From Methylobacterium fujisawaense (lineage in GTDB: Bacteria; Pseudomonadota; Alphaproteobacteria; Rhizobiales; Beijerinckiaceae), in contig NZ_JACJIM010000009.1 of the NCBI RefSeq assembly GCF_014138435.1, forward strand, positions 62,001 to 126,000: a DNA stretch of 64,000 nt, in the 5' to 3' direction. The stretch's first letter is position 1; each line of letters opens with the position of its first letter. This document shows, one piece after another, positions 26,279 to 34,776 of the stretch. Below the pieces are notes generated by a model. It had not been told where the DNA came from, searched no databases, and saw only the letters and a list, made by a program, of their open reading frames with translations. The position numbers and the translations under genes are program-made.

Positions 26279-26310
26279 TGTCGGGAGCAACGAACCCTTC
26301 GGCCCCGTCC

Positions 26311-26760
26311 CTACAGATCCCCCAGCGCCAGCTGACCCTGGTTGCGTGCCTTCGGCGGCGCGGCCTTACGCTCCTTGGCCCGTGCGGAGGCGGCGCGGGC
26401 AACGGGCGGCTTCTTGGGCTTCGGGTCGCCGCGCATCCGGGCGACCGCCTTGTCGCGGGCCACGGCCTCCGGGGCCGTGGGATCGTCGGTCAGCCACTTG
26501 CCGCGCTTGATCACCTCGTTCACGCGGCCCTGGTTGACCCCGACCTTGAAGGCGATCTCCTGCTGGGTCATGCCGGTCGTGGCGTGCAGGTCGAGGATCG
26601 CCCGGGCGAGCTCCGGGGTCATCTTCTGACCCGTCAGGCGCCGGGCGGGCTTCACCGTCCGGGTCGCGCGGTCGCGCTCGCGCAGGCGCTCCAGAAGCGC
26701 CAACGCCATGTTCATGCCGTGCTCGCGCAGGGCCTCTTCGAATTCCTTCAACGTCGCCAT
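26311..26760 (-). CDS. Helix-turn-helix protein of unknown function
   Basis: 149 residues. N-terminal helix (MATLKEFEEALREHGMNMAL), a basic linker (TRTVKPARRLTGQKM), a helix-turn-helix (TGMTQQEIAFKVGVNQGRVN then EVIKRGKW), and a Lys/Ala-rich tail ending QGQLALGDL. The recognition part resembles short Xre-like or resolvase-type helices, so DNA binding is likely, but there is no effector domain and no clear family name. ATG 26760 is preceded by GGCGGAGG some 12 bases upstream. Confidence 0.6.
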   Translation of the reverse strand: MATLKEFEEALREHGMNMALALLERLRERDRATRTVKPARRLTGQKMTPELARAILDLHATTGMTQQEIAFKVGVNQGRVNEVIKRGKWLTDDPTAPEAVARDKAVARMRGDPKPKKPPVARAASARAKERKAAPPKARNQGQLALGDL

Positions 26761-26966
26761 CGGCGCCAACCTCCGCCGGGCTCTCGGGCCGGTTACTCGC
26801 GGGGGAACGTGCCGGGAACGAAGCGGTTGCGCAAGCCGAGGGGCGAGGGGGGCCGCACCGTGTCGGTGGACGGCGGGTGTCATCCACCGGAAATGCGCGG
26901 CCCTGGCCTCCCCCGGCGGCTCGGCGCCAGGGGCCGGGGGTCAGGACGGCCGTCAGTCCGCCGACG

Positions 26967-27439
26967 ATGATCACCCCGATCCTCAGGATCGCCTCCGGCG
27001 AGGCGCCCGGCTTCCTCGTCCGGGCGCTGGAGGCGGGGCGACGGGCGAGCCGCGGCGCTGGCGGATCGGCGAGGATTTCAGGTCGCTGGCGGAGGGGCTT
27101 ATGCCGCGGCTGCCGGGCTACGCGCCGCTCAAGGCGCGGCTGCTCGCGGCCCTGCGCGCCACCAAGGCCAAGCGCTCGGAATACGACCACCTAATGCGGC
27201 ACCTGCACGACGCACTGAAGCGGGACGAGACCTCTCAGGCCGAGTCGCCCCAGGCCGACGTGGACTTCCAACCCGGCGAGACCTGGGGCACTTTCTCGGA
27301 CCTCGTGATGCACGGGGCCATGGGCGGCCGTTCCATGCTGGAGCAGACCGTCTATCTGCCGGTCTCGGCGCAGGCCGACCCCTCTTCAAGCCCGCATCGC
27401 TTCCTGGCGGCCAAGCTCGGCCGCGTCCTCCGCACCTGA
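26967..27439 (+). pseudogene. Kdo 3-hydroxylase (KdoO-like) remnant with internal deletion
   Basis: From about 27041 to the stop at 27437 one frame reads GEPRRWRIGEDFRSLAEGLM, ATKAKRSEYDHLMRHLHDAL, VDFQPGETWGTFSDLVMHGA and LEQTVYLPV, the C-terminal half of the Fe(II)/2-oxoglutarate-dependent Kdo hydroxylases that modify lipid A inner core. There is no start codon or N-terminal half in that frame. In another frame ATG 26967 reads ITPILRIASGEAPGFLVRAL then EAGR, plausible as the family's N-terminus. The two meet at 27035-27045, so about half the protein appears to be deleted with a frame change. Function should be lost. Confidence 0.65.
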
Positions 27440-27456
27440 GACAAGGACATCAGACC

Positions 27457-27756
27457 ATGATCCTCGAGATCGCGCAGATCGAGATCAAGCCCGGCATGGA
27501 GGCCGAGTTCGAGGCAGGCATCACCGAAGCCTCGGCGATCTTCAAGGCGGCCAAGGGCTGCCGGGCCTTCGAGGTGCGGCGCTCCGTCGAGCATCCGCAG
27601 CGCTACCGGCTGCTGATCCACTGGGACACGCTGGAGGCCCACACCAAGGACTTCACCGGCTCGCAGCCCTGGCAGGAGTATCGCGCCCTGGTCTCCCACT
27701 GCTTCGCCGGACCGGTGGCCGTCGAGCATACCGAGCAGGTTCTGAAGGCGTTCTGA
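27457..27756 (+). CDS. Antibiotic biosynthesis monooxygenase (ABM) domain protein
   Basis: 99 residues, a single ferredoxin-like ABM domain: MILEIAQIEIKPGMEAEFEA, AAKGCRAFEVRRSVEHPQRY, LLIHWDTLEAHTKDF. Members are small dimeric oxygenases or ligand-binding proteins (quinol or haem chemistry); the substrate cannot be guessed. AAGGA precedes the ATG. It lies 17 bp after the Kdo hydroxylase remnant and may have shared its transcript. Confidence 0.85.
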   Translation: MILEIAQIEIKPGMEAEFEAGITEASAIFKAAKGCRAFEVRRSVEHPQRYRLLIHWDTLEAHTKDFTGSQPWQEYRALVSHCFAGPVAVEHTEQVLKAF

Positions 27757-27902
27757 GCGCCGCCGCGCTGCGCCCCGGACGGCGCCCGCCAGAGGGGCGA
27801 CGCGTTGCGGCGCGCGCCTCCGGTGCTAGGCTCCCGCATGAGCGAACCCGAAGCGAATCATCGGGGGCGCGGCAGGCGGGAACCAGGCTGGGGAACAGGC
27901 TG

Positions 27903-30900
27903 ATGGCGCGGCTCGGACAGCTCGCGGGTGCCCTGGCGCTCCTCGGATGGATCGCGGGGCCGGCCCTTGCCCAGACCGCGCCGGCGGCCCGCACGACCGC
28001 ACGGCCGGTGTCGGCCGCATCGGCGTCGTTCGCGAAGAGCTTCGTCCGGGCCGACCTCGCCAGCGCGGCGGTCCGCCTGGAGACCGCGCTGAAGGCGGAA
28101 GCCGGCGGACCGCTGCGGCCGGCCGGCCAGTCCCGCGCCGCCGGGCTGGCCCTGCTCACCGCCGACAAGCCGGACGAGGCGGTGGCGCCGCTCGCCGCCG
28201 CGGTGGCGGCCGACCCGGCCGACGCGCGCAACTGGCAGGCCTATGCCCGCGGGGCCGCGGCGGCCCTGGGCGCGCTCGAGGACAACGACTATCAGGGCCG
28301 GTCGCGCCTGCGCGGTCGGGTGACGGCCGCCGCCTACCGCGCCTACGAGCGCGCCGGCACGGCCGCCGACGCCGCGGCGTCGCTGGCGGCCCTGGGGGCG
28401 GCAGAGGCCGAGCAGGAATCCTGGCGCCCGGCGCTGGACGCCTACGCGGCGAGCCTCGCCCTGGCCGAGACCGGTTCGGTCCGGGAGACCTACGAGACCC
28501 TGCGGGCGCAGCACGGCTTCCGCATCCTCGACTACAAGGTCGATTCCGACGCGGCCGCCCCGCGGGCCTGCTTCACCTTCTCGGAGGCGATCAAGCCCAA
28601 GACCGACTACGCCCCCTTCGTCGCCGTCTCGGGTAGCAGCGCGGCCGCGGTGACCGGGGAGGGCTCCCAGGTCTGCGTCGACGGGCTCAAGCACGGCGGC
28701 CGCTACGCCATCGTGGTCCGCCCCGGCCTGCCGTCGGCCGTCGGCGAGAGCCTGCTCAAGGCCGCCGATTACGAGATCTACGTCCGCGACCGCGCCCCGC
28801 AGGTGCGCTTCACCGGGCGCAACTACGTCCTGCCGCGCACGGGGCAGGCGGGCGTGCCCCTGGTCTCGGTGAACGCGCCGAAGCTCGACGTCGAGGTGCT
28901 GCGCATCGGCGACCGCAGCCTGCTGCCGACCCTGCGGTCGGAGGACTTCCTGGGCCAGCTCAGCGGCTCGACCGCCCGGACGATCGCCTCCGAGAAGGGC
29001 CAGCGCGTCTGGAAGGGCACCCTCGACACCGCCAAGGCCGAGATCAATCAGGAGGCCGTCACCGCCTTCCCGGTGCTGCAGGCCGTGGGCAAGCTGGAGC
29101 CCGGCCTCTACGTGATGCTGGCCCGCCCCTCGGGCACGGCCGCTTCCGACGAGGAATACGACACCCAGGCCACGCAATGGTTCGTGGTCTCCGACCTGGG
29201 ACTCACCGCCACCAAGGGCCGGGACGGGGTCACCGTGGTCCTGCGCTCGCTGGCCTCCGCGCAGGTGATGGCGGGCGCCGAGATCCGGCTGATCGCCCGC
29301 AACAACGAGGTGCTGGGCACACGGACCACGGATTCGCAGGGGCATGTCGCCTTCGATCCGGGTCTCGCCCGCGGGGAGGGCGGCCTGGCACCGAGCCTCG
29401 TGGTCGCCCAGGCGGGCGGCGATTACGGCTTCCTCGACCTCAACCTCGGTGCCTTCGACCTTACCGACCGCGGTGTGAAGGGGCGGCCCGAGACCGGCGG
29501 CCTCGACGCCTACCTGTTCCCGGAGCGCGGGGTCTACCGCACGGGCGAGACCGTCCAGCTCACCGCCCTGCTGCGCGATCCCCGCGGCGCCGCCGTGCCG
29601 GACCTGCCGCTGACCCTGGTGGTCAAGCGGCCGGACGGCGTCGAGTACCGGCGCGTCTCGGTGCCCGACCAGGGGCTCGGCGGCCGCGCCCTGCCGCTGC
29701 CGCTCCTGTCGGGGGCGATGCACGGGACGTGGCGGGTTTCGGCTTACACGGACCCGAAGGCGCCCGCGATCGGCGAGACCAGCTTCCTCGTGGAGGATTA
29801 CGTCCCCGAGCGGCTGGAGGTGACCCTCAAGGCCCGGCAGGCGGCCCTGAACCGGGGCGAGGCCGCGCAGGTCGACGTCGCCGCCCGCTACCTCTACGGC
29901 GCCCCGGGGGCGGACCTCGACGTGTCGGGCAGCGTGACCGTGCAGGCGGCCGCCACCAGCGGCATCAAGGGGCTCGAGGCCTACGCCATCGGTCTCGACG
30001 ACGAGGCCGTGGAGCCGGCGACGCAGGAACTGCAGGACCACGCCACCACGAACGCGCAGGGCGGCGCCACCGTCACGGTGCCGGTGCCCCAGGTCGCGGC
30101 GCCACGGGCTCTGGAGGCGAAGATCACGCTGGCGGTCGGCGAGCCCGGCGGCCGGGCCCTGTCGCGCAGCCTGACCCTGCCGATCCTCCCGGCCGGCCCG
30201 GTCCTCGCCCTGCGCAAGGGCTTCACCGACCTGAAGGAGGGCGGGGTCGCGGGCTTCGACGTGGTGTTCGCGCGGCCCGACGGGGCGCTCCTCTCCCGGC
30301 CGGGCGTGAGCTGGACCCTGTCGCGGATCGATTCCTCCTACCAGTGGTACCGGGCGGACGGGCGCTGGTCGTTCGAGGCGGTCAAGTCCGCCCGGCGCGT
30401 CGCCAGCGGCACCGTCGATCTCACGGCCGCCGGCCCGAGCCGGATCGAGGCGCCGGTCGGCCTCGGCCGCTATCGGCTGGAGGTCTCGACCGCGGGTGCC
30501 CCGGAGGCGACCGCGAGCCTCGGCTTCGAGGTGGGCTGGGGCGGCTCCGAGACCGCGGAGGCGCCCGACCTCCTCGACCTGACCCTCGACAAGGCCGCCT
30601 ACGCGGCCGGCGACACGCTGCGGGCCAAGCTCAGCCCGACGTTCAAGGGTCAGGCCAGCCTGATGGTCGTCAGCGACCGCGTGCACCAGACCCTGGAGGT
30701 CAGCGTGCCGGAGGGCGGCACCACGGTCAGCATCCCGGTGAAGGCCGAGTGGGGCGCCGGCGCCTACCTGGTGGCCACCGCCTACCGGCCCCTCGACCAG
30801 GCGGCCAAGCGCCTTCCGGGCCGGGCGCTGGGTCTGGCGTGGTTCTCGGTGGACCGGGAGCGGCGCAGCCTCGGGGTCGCCCTGAAGGCGCCGGAGCGGG

Positions 30901-33191
30901 CGCGCCCGCGCCAGGACCTGACCCTGCCGGTCCAGCTCACGGGCCTGAAATCCGGCGCGCCGGCGCGGATCACCGTGGCCCTCGTCGATGTCGGCATCCT
31001 CAACCTGACCCGCTACGCGGCGCCGGACCCGACCCAGTACTTCCTCGGCCAGAAGGCGCTCGGGCCGGAGGTCCGGGACCTCTACGGCTACTTGATCGAC
31101 GGCATGCAGGGCTCGGCCGGGGCGATCCGCTCCGGCGGCGACGCGGGCGGCGGCGAGCTCGCCGATTCCCCGCCGACCCAGGCGCCGCTGGCGCTCTATT
31201 CCGGCGTCGTGACCGTGGGGCCGGACGGCGCGGCCAGCGTCACCTTCCCGATCCCGGCCTTCAACGGCACCGGCCGCGTCATGGTCACCGCCTGGAGCGG
31301 CGACCGGGTCGGGCAGGCCCAGGCCGACGTGATCATCCGCGACCCGGTCGTGCTCAGCGCCACGCTGCCGCGCTTCCTCGACACCGGCGACCGCTCGCGC
31401 CTGTTCGTGGCCCTCGACAATGTCGAGGGGCAGGGGGGCGAGTACACGGTCGACCTGAGCCCGACCGGCCCGGTGGTGATCGGCGCCAGTGCGCTGCGCC
31501 AGACGCTGCGGCTGGAGGCCGGCGCCAAGGGCCAGTTCGCGATCCCGCTCACCGCCGCCGGACCGGGCACGGCTCGCCTCGACCTCGCCTTGTCGGGGCC
31601 CGGGCTCCCGTCCACCCTGAACCAAAGCTTCGCCCTGGGGATCTCGCCGGGAACCGGCGCGCTGCTGCGCCGCTCGGTGCGCAGCCTCGCCCCCGGGGCG
31701 AACCTGACGCTGACGTCGGATCTCCTCGCCGACCTGCAGCCGGGGACCGGCAGCGTCTCGCTCTCGGCCACACCCCTGCCGGGGGTCGATGTGGCGGCCC
31801 TGCTCCGGGCGCTCGACCGCTACCCCTACGGCTGCTCCGAGCAGGTGGTGAGCCGGGCGATGCCGCTGCTCTACGTCAACAAGCTCGCGGCCCTGGAGAA
31901 GCTCGCCCTCGACAACGGCGCCGACGATCGGGTGCGCGAATCGATCGAGCGCCTGCTCGCCCGCCAGGATTCGAGCGGCGATTTCGGCCTCTGGTCGGCG
32001 CAGGGATCGAGCGACCTCTGGCTCGACGCCTACGTGACCGACTTCCTCACCCGCGCCCGGGAGCGCGGCTTCGCGGTGCCGCAGAAGGCCTTCGCCCAGG
32101 CGCTGGACTACCTGCGCAACGCCGTGGCCAATGCCACCGAGGTGCGCAACGGCGGCGCCGACCTCGCCTACGCGGCCTACGTGCTCGCCCGGAACGGCCG
32201 ACCGGTGATGGGCGACCTGCGCTACCTCGCCGACACCAAGATCGGCGACTTCTCCTCCGCCCTCGGGCGGGCGCAACTCGCCGCCGCCCTGGCTCTGCTG
32301 GGCGACCGCGGACGGGCCGCCAAGACGATGGACTCGGCGCTCACCCTACTGCGCGCCGACCGCGACAAGGGAGTCTATCGCGCCGATTACGGCTCCCGCC
32401 TGCGCGACGGGGCCGGGCTGATCACGCTCGCCGCCGAGAGCGGGCTGGCGCAGGGGGCGTTGGGCCCCGCCGCTTCCGTGCTCGGCGAGGAGCAGCAGGC
32501 CGAGCGGTCGACGAGCACGCAGGAGAATGCCTGGATGGTGCTCGCCGCCGAGAGCCTGTCGAACGAGGCGGGCGCCCTGTCGTTCACCGTGGACGGCGCC
32601 CCGCAGACCGGAATGCTGGCCCGGGTCTACCGGGAGGCGGCCCTGGCCGACCGGGGCGTTCAGCTCACCAATACCGGCCGCGCGCCTGTGCAGGTGGCCG
32701 TGACCGTCAACGGCAGCCCCCTGGTGCCGGAGCCGGCGGCGCAGCAGGGCTACACGATCGAGCGCAGCTTCCGCCGCCTCGACGGCAGCACCATCGATCC
32801 GGCGAGCGGCCTGCGCCAGAACGACCGGCTCGTGGTGGTGCTCAAGGTCACGGAGGCCAAGGCGGAGGCGGCGCGGCTCCTGCTGGTCGATCCGCTGCCG
32901 GCGGGGCTGGAGATCGACAATCCGAAGCTGCTGGACGCCGACGCGCTCCAGGGGCTCGCCTTCGCCAAGTCGGACGTGCAGCCGGTCCACACCGAGTTCC
33001 GAGACGACCGGTTCGTGGCCGCCTACGACCGCGACCCGAGCCAGTCGGCCTTCTTCACCGTGGCCTACACGGTGCGGGCGGTCTCCCCCGGGACCTACGT
33101 CCATCCGGGCGCCACCGTGGAGGACATGTACCGGCCCGCCCGGTTCGGCCGGACCGCCTCGGGCAGCGTGACGGTCGGGACGGCGAAGTAG
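27903..33191 (+). CDS. Bacterial alpha-2-macroglobulin with thioester motif
   Basis: 1762 residues, a periplasmic protease trap. The signal peptide LAGALALLGWIAGPALA is followed by Gln, not Cys, so unlike E. coli YfhM it is not a lipoprotein. Macroglobulin domains occupy the N-terminal half; GVYRTGETVQLTALLRDPRG (about residue 540) is typical. A Gly/Ser-rich stretch near residue 1075 (GAIRSGGDAGGGELADSPP) is the likely bait region, followed by the A2M core (LALYSGVVTVGPDGAASVTF). The thioester motif is intact: YPYGCSEQVVSRAMPLLYVN with Cys1311 and Gln1314. A C-terminal receptor-like domain ends the protein. The usual partner pbpC (PBP1c) is absent; an MscS gene follows. Confidence 0.93.
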   Translation: MARLGQLAGALALLGWIAGPALAQTAPAARTTARPVSAASASFAKSFVRADLASAAVRLETALKAEAGGPLRPAGQSRAAGLALLTADKPDEAVAPLAAAVAADPADARNWQAYARGAAAALGALEDNDYQGRSRLRGRVTAAAYRAYERAGTAADAAASLAALGAAEAEQESWRPALDAYAASLALAETGSVRETYETLRAQHGFRILDYKVDSDAAAPRACFTFSEAIKPKTDYAPFVAVSGSSAAAVTGEGSQVCVDGLKHGGRYAIVVRPGLPSAVGESLLKAADYEIYVRDRAPQVRFTGRNYVLPRTGQAGVPLVSVNAPKLDVEVLRIGDRSLLPTLRSEDFLGQLSGSTARTIASEKGQRVWKGTLDTAKAEINQEAVTAFPVLQAVGKLEPGLYVMLARPSGTAASDEEYDTQATQWFVVSDLGLTATKGRDGVTVVLRSLASAQVMAGAEIRLIARNNEVLGTRTTDSQGHVAFDPGLARGEGGLAPSLVVAQAGGDYGFLDLNLGAFDLTDRGVKGRPETGGLDAYLFPERGVYRTGETVQLTALLRDPRGAAVPDLPLTLVVKRPDGVEYRRVSVPDQGLGGRALPLPLLSGAMHGTWRVSAYTDPKAPAIGETSFLVEDYVPERLEVTLKARQAALNRGEAAQVDVAARYLYGAPGADLDVSGSVTVQAAATSGIKGLEAYAIGLDDEAVEPATQELQDHATTNAQGGATVTVPVPQVAAPRALEAKITLAVGEPGGRALSRSLTLPILPAGPVLALRKGFTDLKEGGVAGFDVVFARPDGALLSRPGVSWTLSRIDSSYQWYRADGRWSFEAVKSARRVASGTVDLTAAGPSRIEAPVGLGRYRLEVSTAGAPEATASLGFEVGWGGSETAEAPDLLDLTLDKAAYAAGDTLRAKLSPTFKGQASLMVVSDRVHQTLEVSVPEGGTTVSIPVKAEWGAGAYLVATAYRPLDQAAKRLPGRALGLAWFSVDRERRSLGVALKAPERARPRQDLTLPVQLTGLKSGAPARITVALVDVGILNLTRYAAPDPTQYFLGQKALGPEVRDLYGYLIDGMQGSAGAIRSGGDAGGGELADSPPTQAPLALYSGVVTVGPDGAASVTFPIPAFNGTGRVMVTAWSGDRVGQAQADVIIRDPVVLSATLPRFLDTGDRSRLFVALDNVEGQGGEYTVDLSPTGPVVIGASALRQTLRLEAGAKGQFAIPLTAAGPGTARLDLALSGPGLPSTLNQSFALGISPGTGALLRRSVRSLAPGANLTLTSDLLADLQPGTGSVSLSATPLPGVDVAALLRALDRYPYGCSEQVVSRAMPLLYVNKLAALEKLALDNGADDRVRESIERLLARQDSSGDFGLWSAQGSSDLWLDAYVTDFLTRARERGFAVPQKAFAQALDYLRNAVANATEVRNGGADLAYAAYVLARNGRPVMGDLRYLADTKIGDFSSALGRAQLAAALALLGDRGRAAKTMDSALTLLRADRDKGVYRADYGSRLRDGAGLITLAAESGLAQGALGPAASVLGEEQQAERSTSTQENAWMVLAAESLSNEAGALSFTVDGAPQTGMLARVYREAALADRGVQLTNTGRAPVQVAVTVNGSPLVPEPAAQQGYTIERSFRRLDGSTIDPASGLRQNDRLVVVLKVTEAKAEAARLLLVDPLPAGLEIDNPKLLDADALQGLAFAKSDVQPVHTEFRDDRFVAAYDRDPSQSAFFTVAYTVRAVSPGTYVHPGATVEDMYRPARFGRTASGSVTVGTAK

Positions 33192-33218
33192 GGCGAGCGG
33201 CGTTCGAGCACTGCGCTG

Positions 33219-33314
33219 CGGTCATCGCGAGCGCAGCGAAGCGACCCGGGGCAGCGCGCCATCGGTGCGCGTGGCGCTGCCCTGGATGGCTTCGCTGCGC
33301 TCGCAAGGACGTCG
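33219..33314. repeat. Palindromic repeat, GCGAGCGCAGCGAAGC family
   Basis: GCGAGCGCAGCGAAGC (from 33228) is matched by GCTTCGCTGCGCTCGC (ending 33303), with the inner pair GGGGCAGCGC / GCGCTGCCCT. It forms a long stem-loop in the gap between the macroglobulin and MscS genes. Confidence 0.75.
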
Positions 33315-33470
33315 GTGCTGAAGCCCTCGTCCGGACCCGCCTCGGACGCGACGGCGCAACCCGCCGGGCCGGGCCGCTGCGTTGCGGCGGGCACATGGTG
33401 CGTCGCGGAACCCCCGTAATCGCCCGTCCATTCTCACAGGTCCCGTTCGGAACCCGTGGAGCGATGCCCG

Positions 33471-34595
33471 ATGCCGGACCTCGACGCGCTCGCCGGCTCC
33501 GCAGCCCGCGCGCTGGCCTACCTGCCGTGGTGGGCCGAGAGCCTGATCCTCATCGTCGCCTGCTGCGCCGTGGTGATGCCCCTGCACGGTGTCGTCTACC
33601 GGGCGATGAAGCGGGCGGTCGCGGGCAAGAGCCTGTTCTGGCGCTCGCTGGTCTCGCGCACCCGTGGGCCGAGCCGCCTCGGCCTGATCGTGGTGGCGAT
33701 CAGCCTCGCCTCGACCACGGTGCATCTGTCCTGGGAGGTGCGGATCGCCCTCAACCAGATCCTGCTGGTGGCCTTCGTGACGCTGACCGGCTGGTGCTGC
33801 GCCACCGCGCTCCACATCGCCACTGTCATCTACCTCCGACGGTTCAAGCTCGACGCCGAGGACAACCTGCTGGCGCGCAAGCACTTCACCCAGATGCGCA
33901 TTCTGGAGCGGGCCGGCGTGACGCTGGTGGCGCTGATCACCCTCTCGGTGGCGCTGATGACCTTCGAGCCGGTGCGCCAGTACGGGGTCAGCCTGCTGGC
34001 CTCGGCGGGCGCGGCGGGCCTCGTCCTCGGGCTGGCCATGCAGCCGGTCCTGTCGAACCTCGTGGCCGGCATCCAGATCGCCATCACCCAGCCGATCCGG
34101 ATCGAGGACGCGATCATCGTCGAGAACGAGTGGGGCTGGGTGGAGGAGATCACCGCCACCTACGTGGTGGTCCGCCTCTGGGACTGGCGCCGGCTGGTCC
34201 TGCCGCTGACCTACTTCATCCAGAAGCCGTTTCAGAACTGGACCCGCGACGGCGCCTCGCTGATCGGCAGCGTGTTCGTCTACGTCGACCACCGGGCGCC
34301 CGTCGCGGCGATGCGCGAGAAGCTCGCCGAGATCGCCAGGGCCACGCCCCTGTGGGACGGCAAGGTCGTGAACCTCCAGGTCTCGGACGCGAAGGAATCG
34401 ACGATCGAGATCCGGATGCTGGTGAGCGCCCGCAACGCGCCCCAGGCCTGGGACCTGCGCTGCGTGGTCCGCGAGGCGATGATCACGTGGCTCCAGGCCG
34501 AGCACCCGGAGGCCCTGCCGCGGCACCGGACGGAATGGGTCGGCGCCGAGGAGCCGGCCCTGCGCCGGGCGGAGGCGCGGCGGTTCGCGGCGTGA
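33471..34595 (+). CDS. Mechanosensitive ion channel, MscS family
   Basis: 374 residues from ATG 33471 (GGAG upstream; GTG 33456 is possible). Four or five membrane helices; the pore helix is VSLLASAGAAGLVLGLAMQP then VLSNLVAGIQIAI, with the Gly/Ala packing and QP..SN..G features of MscS TM3. The cytoplasmic beta domain follows (ITQPIRIEDAIIVENEWGWV, EEITATYVVVRLWDWRRLV). Releases solutes on hypo-osmotic shock. Confidence 0.92.
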   Translation: MPDLDALAGSAARALAYLPWWAESLILIVACCAVVMPLHGVVYRAMKRAVAGKSLFWRSLVSRTRGPSRLGLIVVAISLASTTVHLSWEVRIALNQILLVAFVTLTGWCCATALHIATVIYLRRFKLDAEDNLLARKHFTQMRILERAGVTLVALITLSVALMTFEPVRQYGVSLLASAGAAGLVLGLAMQPVLSNLVAGIQIAITQPIRIEDAIIVENEWGWVEEITATYVVVRLWDWRRLVLPLTYFIQKPFQNWTRDGASLIGSVFVYVDHRAPVAAMREKLAEIARATPLWDGKVVNLQVSDAKESTIEIRMLVSARNAPQAWDLRCVVREAMITWLQAEHPEALPRHRTEWVGAEEPALRRAEARRFAA

Positions 34596-34626
34596 GGCAC
34601 AGCGTTCAGTGTTGCGGGATTCCCAG

Positions 34627-34747
34627 CCACGCCCTCATCCTGAGGTGCCGAAGCGCAACGGAGGCCTCGAAGGAGGGCTCCAGGAATCGCAGCGGCTTCT
34701 GGAGGGCTCCTTCGAGGCGGCTTCGCCGCACCTCAGGATGAGGGCGC
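34627..34747. repeat. Complete copy of the CTCATCCTGAGGTGC palindromic repeat
   Basis: CCCTCATCCTGAGGTGC (34631-34647) pairs with GCACCTCAGGATGAGGGC (34729-34746), with inner arms AGGCCTCGAAGGAGG and CCTTCGAGGCGG. This is the best-preserved copy of the family in the window and lies between convergent mscS and rlmN. Confidence 0.85.
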
Positions 34748-34776
34748 GGGTCGGATGTCTTCCGATGGACCGTCGC

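Noticed and set aside
27858..34741. Very long open frames antisense to, and in other frames of, the macroglobulin and MscS genes
   Set aside because: Composition is Arg/Gly/Pro-rich low complexity with no family motifs, as expected for shadows of GC-rich genes.
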